Of a stretch of DNA of 5,191 bases, positions 1-5,191 are shown in pieces. Position 1 is the first letter of the stretch; the number at the start of each line of letters is the position of its first letter. The position numbers were made by a program, and so were the translations under genes. This DNA comes from Lachnospiraceae bacterium (GTDB taxonomy: Bacteria > Bacillota > Clostridia > Lachnospirales > Lachnospiraceae). The stretch is taken from positions 1 to 5,191 of the forward strand of contig JAAUZS010000079.1 in assembly GCA_014804495.1 (NCBI GenBank), written 5' to 3'. The notes beneath the pieces were generated by a model. The model saw only the letters and a program-made list of their open reading frames with translations. It was not told the origin of the DNA and made no database searches.

Positions 1-16
1 CGACAGAGTCAATCCT

Positions 17-92
17 CCGAGGGAGAATGCGACGAGTTTGCCTCTGGCATACTCTTATTCTCGGAATCGTCGCTGCTGAGCGACGATTTTTT
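17..92 (+). promoter_or_regulatory. Possible attenuator-type structured leader upstream of the GH43 operon
   Basis: Seen: GAGAAT (23-28) can pair with ATTCTC (57-62). These enclose a nine-position hairpin, 34-42 with 46-54, with one T:T mismatch and a TCT loop. The 7-mer GCGACGA occurs at 29-35 and again as the 3' arm of the terminator at 80-86. The intervening TCGTCGC (67-73) can pair with either copy, so terminator and antiterminator would be mutually exclusive. Inference: this could be the expression platform of a regulatory RNA whose sensing part lies left of the window. I do not recognise it as a known riboswitch, T-box or antiterminator-protein target. Alternatively it is just the folded 3' end of an upstream RNA or gene. 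All three forward frames are open from the left edge: one stops at 77-79 inside the terminator loop, one at 97-102, and one at 118-120, so a short upstream coding tail cannot be excluded. Confidence 0.35.
65..92 (+). terminator. Intrinsic (Rho-independent) terminator before the operon
   Basis: A perfect stem is formed by ATCGTCGC (66-73) and GCGACGAT (80-87), extendable by A65-T88, with a six-base loop TGCTGA. It runs directly into six T residues (87-92). This is a textbook intrinsic terminator for + strand transcription. It either ends an upstream transcript or acts conditionally in the leader of the first GH43 gene, whose start is about 50 bases downstream. Confidence 0.82.
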
Positions 93-142
93 AAATCATA
101 GAAAATTAAGTAAATTATAGTTATTCAGGGAGATTCAGGAAT

Positions 143-1123
143 ATGGACGAGAAGAGAAGAAACGGTAAAATAACAGAGTACAATACCCCTTTTATAGAGC
201 AAAGAGCAGATCCTTATGTGTACAGACATACAGACGGAACATATTATTTTACTGCCTCCGTTCCGGCATATGACTGTATCGCATTACGGAAAGCAGAGAC
301 TTTGGAACAATTACAGACGGCGCAGGAAACGATAGTATGGACTAAACACGAGTCGGGAGAAATGAGCAAGCATATATGGGCGCCGGAACTGCATTATCTG
401 TTTGGAAAGTGGTATATTTACTTTGCGGCAGGAGAAAAAGATGATATATGGAAAATCAGACCGTTTGTTTTGGAATGCACGGGAGAGGATCCGATGACGG
501 ATTCATGGGTGGAAAAAGGCAAGATGGAAAGATCAGATGATGACATTTACTCCTTTGAGGCATTCTCTTTGGACGCAACGGTCTTTGAAAATAAAGGAAA
601 CTATTATTATGTTTGGGCGGAAAAAGTCAGCGTAGGAATACAGATATCCAATCTGTATATTGCCAGAATGGAGTCGGCAACCAAACTCGCTACGGCGCAG
701 GTGCTTCTGACAACGCCCGACTATGACTGGGAACGGGTGGATATATGGGTGAATGAAGGCCCCGCAGTGATTAAGCGTGACGGCAGGATATTCCTGACTT
801 ATTCTGCAAGTGCGACAGGCGAATGTTACTGCATGGGAATGCTGAGTATTGATGAGAATGATGATTTGCTGGATCCCAGAGCATGGAAGAAGGAGCGTAA
901 GCCGGTGCTTTGTTCCGATAGGGAAAAAGGGTTTTATGGTCCCGGGCACAACAGCTTTACGAAACTTCCGGACGGCAGAGATATCTGCGTATATCATGCA
1001 AGGACCTATTTGGAAATTGAGGGAGATCCGCTCTATGACCCTAACCGACACACCATGTTGATGGAAGTGAAATGGAATGAGCAGGGATATCCCATATTTG
1101 ATTATGCAAATAAGGTATTCTGA
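143..1123 (+). CDS. Cytosolic GH43 alpha-L-arabinofuranosidase, exo-1,5 type (GH43_26-like)
   Basis: This 326-residue single-domain enzyme should release L-arabinose from the non-reducing end of alpha-1,5-linked arabino-oligosaccharides. Seen: a complete five-bladed propeller of normal family length with RADP near the start (Asp23, catalytic base), SLDAT (Asp144, pKa modulator), VNEGP (Glu205, general acid) and GPGHNS (His269, central metal/water site). Known: the order of motifs, including the HIWAPE and DPNR segments, matches from memory the exo-1,5-alpha-L-arabinofuranosidases typified by Streptomyces avermitilis Araf43A. That enzyme is secreted and carries a CBM42, whereas this protein has neither signal peptide nor carbohydrate-binding module, so it should act in the cytosol. 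The ATG at 143 is the first start after an in-frame stop and has AGGGAG at 127-132, ten bases upstream. It is the first gene of the apparent operon, and the next start is 19 bases after its stop. The substrate is inferred from family resemblance. Confidence 0.88.
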   Translation: MDEKRRNGKITEYNTPFIEQRADPYVYRHTDGTYYFTASVPAYDCIALRKAETLEQLQTAQETIVWTKHESGEMSKHIWAPELHYLFGKWYIYFAAGEKDDIWKIRPFVLECTGEDPMTDSWVEKGKMERSDDDIYSFEAFSLDATVFENKGNYYYVWAEKVSVGIQISNLYIARMESATKLATAQVLLTTPDYDWERVDIWVNEGPAVIKRDGRIFLTYSASATGECYCMGMLSIDENDDLLDPRAWKKERKPVLCSDREKGFYGPGHNSFTKLPDGRDICVYHARTYLEIEGDPLYDPNRHTMLMEVKWNEQGYPIFDYANKVF

Positions 1124-1124
1124 G

Positions 1125-1137
1125 AAAGGGGCAAGGG
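1125..1137 (+). promoter_or_regulatory. Ribosome binding region that decides the start of the surface GH43 gene
   Basis: AAAGGGG (1125-1131) and AAGGG (1133-1137) lie 11 and 5 bases before the ATG at 1143. That ATG opens directly into a classic signal peptide (MKR followed by a hydrophobic run ending VSA). A longer in-frame reading from an ATG at 1077 lies inside the preceding gene, has no comparable site and would put 22 polar residues ahead of the signal peptide, so 1143 is preferred. Confidence 0.7.
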
Positions 1138-1142
1138 TATAT

Positions 1143-3224
1143 ATGAAAAGGATAATAACGTCTGTAATGATAATGTTTCTGTGTGCTGTGACTATGGTTC
1201 TGCCTGTATCAGCGGAAGACGGGAGCTCCGGTACTGCGAGTGAGGAAGGTATTACAGTAACGATTACAACGGATAAAGCTGAATATAATGCCGGAGAAGA
1301 AATACATTATTCCATTACGATTGAAAATAATAAGAAATATTGGAATGTGAATTCGACAAGCTTTACTTACAGTAATTCGGAAGGGATTGTACCGGTTTCG
1401 GACGATTCTATGCCTACACAGATACCTGAAATTGCTTCCGGTGAAAGCTATAAACTGGATGGCACACTGATTGGTGACAGTGAGGTGTTCGCGGCGGCTG
1501 CTGCTGGCGGAAATGTGCCTGTCGGTATCATTGCAGCCTGCGTTGCAGTTGTATTGGTTATAATTGCAGCTGTTATTATAATTCGAAAGAAAGGCGCCAA
1601 GGGTGCAAAAGCTGCATTAATACTTATTATGACATTAAGCGCGCTTGGAACATCTGTTATTTTAGAGGCGGCAGAATATGAAACCGTTACAATAAGACCG
1701 TATGTAAAGCTCCGGTATGCGGGCGAAGAAGTCATGATACGTGCGGTTATGGAATTTCATGTGCAGCAGCAGGTCTTGGAAATAGGGGTGGAGGACAGAG
1801 AGCTTGCGAAGAAGGTTACCTGTCATGATCCTTCCATATTCCGTGATGAAGACGGAACCTATTATATTTTTGGAAGTTTCCTGGCAGGAGCTTCTACGCA
1901 GGATTTATTTGACTGGACGAGTATTGATGCAGAATTTCAAGGGTCTTTTACCGAGGATACCAAAGCGCAGATTCGGGCATGGAATGACGACGCTTCTGCA
2001 GGAAACTGGAACGACTATCTCTGGGCGCCGGATATTATCTATAATCCCGTAATGGAGAAATACTGCATGTATCTAAGCGCTAATGGCGATAACTGGAAAT
2101 CAAATATCGTGCTTTTAACAGCGGATGCGGTTGACGGCCCGTATGATTATGCCGGTACGATTGTATACGGCGGTTTCAATGCAGAAGATTATGGTGAGAC
2201 GGATGCACCGCAGGTATTGGGTGAATCCGAGATTCCTGAAAGATATATAACCAACAGTGTTGATAACAGAAAGTGGGGCGATATGTTCCCGAACTGTATT
2301 GATCCTTGTGTCTTTTATGATGATGACGGAAATCTGTGGATGTCATATGGCTCTTGGTCAGGCGGTATTTTTATGCTTGAGTTGGAGGAAGAGACAGGAT
2401 TAAGAGATTACAGTGTTTCCTATGAGACAGATATCCATAGCGACGCTTATTTCGGCAGGAAGATTGCAGGGGGAGCCTATGTATCGGGCGAAGCCTCATA
2501 TATACAGAAAATCGGGGATTACTATTTCCTTTTTATTTCATATGGAAACCTGGAAGCGGCAGGAGGGTATAATGTGCGGGTATTCCGTTCCGAAACCCCG
2601 GATGGCGGTTATGTGGATGAACTTGGTAATACTCCATACTATGACAAATATTTCTTTAATTACAATGATAGTGTCGGCATCAGGCTCTTCGGCGGATATA
2701 AATGGCGTAACTTTTTGACGGGACAGGTTGCGCAGGGACATAACTCGGCCTTCGTGGATGCGGACGGAAAGGCTTACATTGTATTCCATACAAGAACTAC
2801 CAAAGGCACCGAGGAACATTATGTCAAAGCGCATCAGCTTTTCCTGACTAAGGAAGGCTGGATTGTGGCTGCACCCTATCAGACCAACGGAGAGTCACTG
2901 AATAACAGCGGATTTGCGGTTTCAGACGTAGCGGGTGATTACGAAATAATCATACACGAGCTGGATATTGATTATGGTAGTCTGGCAACTAATAAACCGA
3001 AGTTTGCTGCTTTAACCGAGGACGGAAAAATAACGGGAGAATTGGAAGGAAGCTGGAGTCTGGAGCCCGGTACGCCCTATATCACATTGAAGTTGGATGG
3101 AAAAACATATAGTGGGCTTACATTGACCATGAAAGTGGAGAATACCGGTATTGAGACTATGGTATTTACCGCGCTTGGAGTGGATAATCAGATCACGGTA
3201 TGGGGAAGTAAAAGCATAGAGTAA
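1143..3224 (+). CDS. Exported, membrane-held GH43 endo-1,5-alpha-L-arabinanase (AbnB/Abn2-like)
   Basis: This 693-residue enzyme should cut internal alpha-1,5 linkages of arabinan outside the cell. Domains: signal peptide 1-24 (cleavage likely after VSA); a beta-rich Ig/DUF11-like region about 36-110; an Ala/Gly linker; a transmembrane helix about 126-147 ending RKKGAKGAK; a second hydrophobic segment about 157-175; a short beta-rich piece 178-212; the GH43 propeller about 225-580; and a C-terminal beta domain about 592-688 resembling the endo-arabinanase C-terminal domain. Catalytic residues: Asp229 (CHDPSIF), Asp387 (NCIDPC), Glu450 (VSGEAS); His533 (QGHNS) sits at the metal site. Motifs such as LWAPDIIYNP, CMYLSANGD and SYGSWSGGIF fit the Bacillus Abn2/AbnB type (GH43_5, from memory). 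Odd: the stop-transfer helix followed by a basic, signal-like segment puts the catalytic domain outside either on a membrane hairpin or, if the second segment is cleaved, as a free enzyme. No LPXTG-type motif was seen. The gene lies 25 bases before the next start, in the same operon. Confidence 0.87.
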   Translation: MKRIITSVMIMFLCAVTMVLPVSAEDGSSGTASEEGITVTITTDKAEYNAGEEIHYSITIENNKKYWNVNSTSFTYSNSEGIVPVSDDSMPTQIPEIASGESYKLDGTLIGDSEVFAAAAAGGNVPVGIIAACVAVVLVIIAAVIIIRKKGAKGAKAALILIMTLSALGTSVILEAAEYETVTIRPYVKLRYAGEEVMIRAVMEFHVQQQVLEIGVEDRELAKKVTCHDPSIFRDEDGTYYIFGSFLAGASTQDLFDWTSIDAEFQGSFTEDTKAQIRAWNDDASAGNWNDYLWAPDIIYNPVMEKYCMYLSANGDNWKSNIVLLTADAVDGPYDYAGTIVYGGFNAEDYGETDAPQVLGESEIPERYITNSVDNRKWGDMFPNCIDPCVFYDDDGNLWMSYGSWSGGIFMLELEEETGLRDYSVSYETDIHSDAYFGRKIAGGAYVSGEASYIQKIGDYYFLFISYGNLEAAGGYNVRVFRSETPDGGYVDELGNTPYYDKYFFNYNDSVGIRLFGGYKWRNFLTGQVAQGHNSAFVDADGKAYIVFHTRTTKGTEEHYVKAHQLFLTKEGWIVAAPYQTNGESLNNSGFAVSDVAGDYEIIIHELDIDYGSLATNKPKFAALTEDGKITGELEGSWSLEPGTPYITLKLDGKTYSGLTLTMKVENTGIETMVFTALGVDNQITVWGSKSIE

Positions 3225-3249
3225 AGTCTGAGGGTAAGGAAGACACAAT

Positions 3250-4632
3250 ATGAGACCGGGATTTAAACTGAATTGTCACAATCGTGAAAAAAATCCATTA
3301 TTTGAGGCGCATGATCCTTCCATTATGTATGATGCTGCAAGCGGTATGTATTACTCATATGCTACGGATACGGCCATTACGTCTGATTATAAACAGGGAA
3401 TACCCATCAGACGCAGCAGAAATCTGGTGGATTTCGAGTTTGTAGGATATGCGCTTTCAGAGAGGGCTGTAAAACAGGGAAGAGATAATGGAAAATATCC
3501 GCCTACAGGAGGATTCTGGGCGCCGTTTGTCGAGTATACGCAGGGTGAATACAGGATGTATTATTCTGCGACCAGAGCGTTCGGAAGCTCGGAATCCAGA
3601 ATCTGGCTTGCTATAGCGGATAATCCGGAAGGACCTTTTGAAAACAGGGGAGTCGTGGTAGATTCGTGGGGAACCGGCGATGACCTGCCCAATGCGATTG
3701 ACCCGCATATTATAGATGATGAAAATGGAAATAAATATCTGGTGTACGGCTCCTTTTTCGGGGGGATTTATTTAAAGGAGTTAGAGCCTAAGACCGGACT
3801 CTCACTGGATCATAATCCACATAATCTTGGAGACAGGATTGCCCATAGACCCAAGGGTTCATATATTGACGGACCGGAAGGCGCTTCGATTATAAGAAAT
3901 CATAAAAACGGTAAATACTATTTGTTTTTATCATACGGATGGCTTGGGGAAGATTACGATATCCGGGTCGGTATCGGTGATACGGTACGCGGTCCGTACA
4001 GGGATATGGATGGGCATTCTCTGGACGGGGAGTCTTTGGGCGTGAAGCTCGCGGGAAGTTATTGCTTCACTGCGGCAAGGCCTTATGCAGAAGAAGGAAA
4101 AGGCTGGAGTTTCGGAGGCTTCAGAGGACCGGGACATGGCGTACCTTTTTTCAATGAGCCGGAAGGACAGTATTATTTTGTTCATCATGTCAGAGACGGT
4201 GCTGATACGCTTATGAGGAAACCGAAAAAAAGGGACGGCAGGGTTTCATATATTATGCACTATATGATGGTAAGGCGGATGTATTTCGTGAATGATATGC
4301 CGACGATGTCACCGGAACCGTTTGCCGGAGAAGCGCCCGCCCTGACGGAATGTTTCAGATTGGATATTGTGGATGGAGTGCCACACTTTTCGGAGGATGT
4401 TTTACAGACTGCCGAAATCTTGCGGAAGGATTATCAATGGGAGTGGATTATTTTTAAAAATGATGATAACCATATGTTGAAGGCAAAGCACAGCGGTATA
4501 TACATACAGGATGCACATGCGGTTGCAGGAATCGGATTCGACTATGAAAACAGTGAGAGCTGCGTTATTGTATGTGGATATACAAAGGACGGCAGAACTT
4601 TATGGGGGAAGAGTCTGGGAGGTAACATATGA
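3250..4632 (+). CDS. Cytosolic GH43 arabinanase-type glycosidase with a C-terminal extension
   Basis: This 460-residue GH43 protein probably acts on arabinan-derived oligosaccharides. Seen: Asp22 (AHDPSI, base), Asp151 (NAIDPH, pKa modulator), Glu210 (GPEGAS, general acid) and His296 (RGPGHG, metal site), with FWAPFVEY and VYGSFFGG between them. The spacing (129 and 59 residues) is like that of endo-1,5-arabinanases. The propeller spans about residues 18-360; the last roughly 100 residues are predicted beta-rich and may be an accessory beta-sandwich or lipocalin-like domain, which I cannot name. There is no signal peptide or membrane segment, so a cytosolic role on imported oligosaccharides is inferred. 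The ATG at 3250 has AAGGA at 3236-3240, nine bases upstream. The stop overlaps the start of the next gene (ATGA). Family membership is firm; substrate and mode (endo or exo) are uncertain, and a xylosidase or arabinofuranosidase activity is possible because GH43 members vary. Confidence 0.85.
   Translation: MRPGFKLNCHNREKNPLFEAHDPSIMYDAASGMYYSYATDTAITSDYKQGIPIRRSRNLVDFEFVGYALSERAVKQGRDNGKYPPTGGFWAPFVEYTQGEYRMYYSATRAFGSSESRIWLAIADNPEGPFENRGVVVDSWGTGDDLPNAIDPHIIDDENGNKYLVYGSFFGGIYLKELEPKTGLSLDHNPHNLGDRIAHRPKGSYIDGPEGASIIRNHKNGKYYLFLSYGWLGEDYDIRVGIGDTVRGPYRDMDGHSLDGESLGVKLAGSYCFTAARPYAEEGKGWSFGGFRGPGHGVPFFNEPEGQYYFVHHVRDGADTLMRKPKKRDGRVSYIMHYMMVRRMYFVNDMPTMSPEPFAGEAPALTECFRLDIVDGVPHFSEDVLQTAEILRKDYQWEWIIFKNDDNHMLKAKHSGIYIQDAHAVAGIGFDYENSESCVIVCGYTKDGRTLWGKSLGGNI
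4617..4622 (+). promoter_or_regulatory. Strong ribosome binding site for the small membrane protein, inside the GH43 gene
   Basis: GGGAGG lies within the last codons of the preceding GH43 gene, six bases before the ATG at 4629. Together with the ATGA stop/start overlap it supports real, probably coupled, translation of the 85-residue downstream frame. Confidence 0.75.
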
Positions 4633-4886
4633 ATAGAAAGAAACCTGTAAATAGGGGCGGAGGGGAAAAATTTACGAAGATGGATCTGATTAAAGATTTC
4701 ATTTTCTTCCTGATAACAACAGCATGCTCAATGCTATGGGTAATGACCGTGCTGCTGATTATAAGTTTTGTTACATTATCCTATCTGCATTTCACAATAG
4801 AAGGAATGGTCATTACAGCTATAGTATGTACGATCTGCGTGGATATATATTATATTGTAAAGACTGTTAAGAAATATAAAAGGTAA
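4629..4886 (+). CDS. Small two-helix membrane protein, function unknown
   Basis: I do not recognise this 85-residue protein. Seen: a basic N-terminus (MNRKKPVNRGGGEKF), a first hydrophobic helix about residues 23-50, a short loop around SYLHFTIEG, a second helix about 56-77, and a basic C-terminus (KTVKKYKR). By the positive-inside rule both ends should be cytoplasmic and the loop outside, giving a helical hairpin. There is no signal peptidase site and no recognisable catalytic or metal motif; Cys33, Cys67 and Cys70 lie in or near the helices. The start overlaps the stop of the upstream GH43 gene (ATGA), a strong ribosome binding site precedes it, and an operon terminator begins 15 bases after its stop, so it is a genuine last gene. 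Context suggests a role near the membrane linked to arabinan use, for example assisting the surface enzyme or a transporter, but that is speculation. Confidence 0.78.
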   Translation: MNRKKPVNRGGGEKFTKMDLIKDFIFFLITTACSMLWVMTVLLIISFVTLSYLHFTIEGMVITAIVCTICVDIYYIVKTVKKYKR

Positions 4887-4901
4887 ATGCTTTTGACATG
4901 T

Positions 4902-4960
4902 AAAAAGTCGGAAAACATCGGGGTTGGCGATGCGTTTCCGGCTTTTTAAAATATTTTTTT
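4902..4960 (+). terminator. Bipartite intrinsic terminator closing the operon
   Basis: The outer stem pairs AAAAAGTCGGAAA (4902-4914) with TTTCCGGCTTTTT (4935-4947), with one G:T wobble. The inner stem pairs CATCG (4916-4920) with CGATG (4928-4932) around the loop GGGTTGG; the join has a small A / CG internal bulge. T runs follow at 4943-4947 (inside the stem) and 4954-4960. The A run on the 5' side means it could also stop transcription arriving from the opposite direction. It starts 15 bases after the stop of the small membrane protein gene. Confidence 0.88.
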
Positions 4961-4972
4961 GTGAAAATTTCC

Positions 4973-5007
4973 GATATTGCATCTGAAAAATAATTTTGAT
5001 ATTGTAT
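4973..5007 (+). repeat. Pair of GATATTGYAT direct repeats
   Basis: GATATTGCAT (4973-4982) and GATATTGTAT (4998-5007) are ten-base direct repeats differing at one position, with starts 25 bases apart. The second overlaps the candidate -35 box of the downstream gene, so the pair could be a regulator binding site. The region is AT-rich and chance recurrence is possible. Confidence 0.3.
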
Positions 5008-5024
5008 TTTTACCTTAATAAAGT
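4996..5024 (+). promoter_or_regulatory. Candidate sigma-A-type promoter for the right-edge gene
   Basis: TTGATA (4996-5001; five of six bases match TTGACA), a 17-base spacer, then TAAAGT (5019-5024; four of six match TATAAT). It lies just after the operon terminator and about 120 bases before the next start, which would leave a 5' untranslated leader of roughly 110 bases. The rest of the intergenic stretch (5025-5130) shows only short repeats, ATCTAA at 5036 and 5044 and AAGTC at 5021 and 5031, and a minor 4-bp hairpin GGCG/CGCC at 5082-5092. No known riboswitch is recognised there. Confidence 0.4.
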
Positions 5025-5142
5025 CTTTTGAAGTCATCTAAATATCTAAGCATTTATTAATTGCAGGTATTCTTATTATCCGGCGTCTCGCCATGATTCA
5101 AAATGATTTAATTACTATAAGGAAAAGAGAAGGAGGAAAACT

Positions 5143-5191
5143 ATGAAAGGATTTGCGACAGCAGTGTCAGAAAATATTGATGAAAGGAGGG
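5143..5191 (+). CDS. Start of an unidentified gene, cut by the right edge
   Basis: The ATG at 5143 is preceded by a perfect AGGAGG (5131-5136) at a six-base spacing. The frame stays open for 16 codons (MKGFATAVSENIDERR) to the edge of the window. The visible residues are too few to identify a product; they are polar and do not form a signal peptide. A second AGGAGG at 5185-5190, at the very edge, may serve another start just outside the window, in which case this frame could be a short upstream peptide. It has its own candidate promoter and is separated from the GH43 operon by a terminator, so it is probably a different transcription unit. Confidence 0.5.
   Translation, partial: MKGFATAVSENIDERR

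Noticed and set aside
88..121. Promoter directly upstream of the first GH43 gene (TATAGT at 116-121)
   Set aside because: The -10-like box is decent, but the sequence 17 bases upstream (AAATCA) is not a credible -35 and the T run belongs to the terminator. It is left as a weak possibility only.
533..1051. 172-residue open frame on the minus strand
   Set aside because: It lies entirely opposite the well-supported GH43 gene, its translation shows no recognisable domain, and no ribosome binding site or promoter context favours it. It is a shadow frame.
1077..1142. Longer N-terminus for the surface GH43 gene, starting inside the preceding gene
   Set aside because: It lacks a good ribosome binding site, overlaps the first GH43 gene, and would bury the signal peptide behind 22 polar residues. 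The ATG at 1143 fits on all three counts.
1560..1700. Two separate genes instead of one in the 1143-3224 reading, with a new start after the first membrane helix
   Set aside because: The frame is continuous, and the only nearby in-frame ATG (1629) has no ribosome binding site and would cut into the second hydrophobic segment. A frameshift or internal start is not supported.
1820..2310. Possible functional disulfide between cysteines beside the catalytic aspartates (Cys227 and Cys385/Cys389)
   Set aside because: The CHDP and NCIDPC contexts appear, from memory, to be ordinary in this type of endo-arabinanase, so they are not evidence of something new.
1..5191. CRISPR array, tRNA, insertion sequence ends, CcpA cre site or AraR-type operator
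   Set aside because: I looked for regularly spaced repeats, cloverleaf-like segments, inverted terminal repeats, and matches to the cre and AraR consensus patterns by eye. None was convincing.

Overview
The window reads as part of an arabinan-utilisation cluster from a gut-type Firmicute, most likely Lachnospiraceae/Clostridia. The basis is moderate GC, strong AGGAGG-type ribosome binding sites, tight co-directional packing, and a surface-protein N-terminal architecture that I associate with that family. The taxonomic call is inference; no rRNA or other marker gene is present. All genes are on the + strand.

Layout: bases 1-92 hold a compact structured stretch ending in a perfect intrinsic terminator. 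A 7-base segment upstream could pair with the terminator's 5' arm instead, so this may be a terminator/antiterminator leader; it may equally be the 3' end of an upstream transcript. Four genes then follow as an apparent operon: (1) 143-1123, a cytosolic GH43 resembling exo-alpha-1,5-L-arabinofuranosidases (GH43_26 type); (2) 1143-3224, an exported and apparently membrane-held GH43 endo-arabinanase (AbnB/Abn2-like) with an unusual N-terminal half; (3) 3250-4632, a cytosolic GH43 of arabinanase type; (4) 4629-4886, an 85-residue two-helix membrane protein whose start overlaps the stop of gene 3 (ATGA). A bipartite terminator at 4902-4960 closes the operon. A roughly 180-base AT-rich intergenic region with a candidate promoter leads to the first 16 codons of another gene, which runs off the right edge.

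How they may work together (inference): the surface enzyme cuts arabinan outside the cell, oligosaccharides are imported by a transporter not in this window, and the two cytosolic GH43 proteins shorten them and release L-arabinose. The three GH43 proteins differ in length, accessory domains and motif context, so they look like different subfamilies and not recent tandem copies. The least ordinary items are the internal stop-transfer plus second signal-like segment of gene 2, the possible attenuator before gene 1, and the unrecognised small membrane protein coupled to gene 3.
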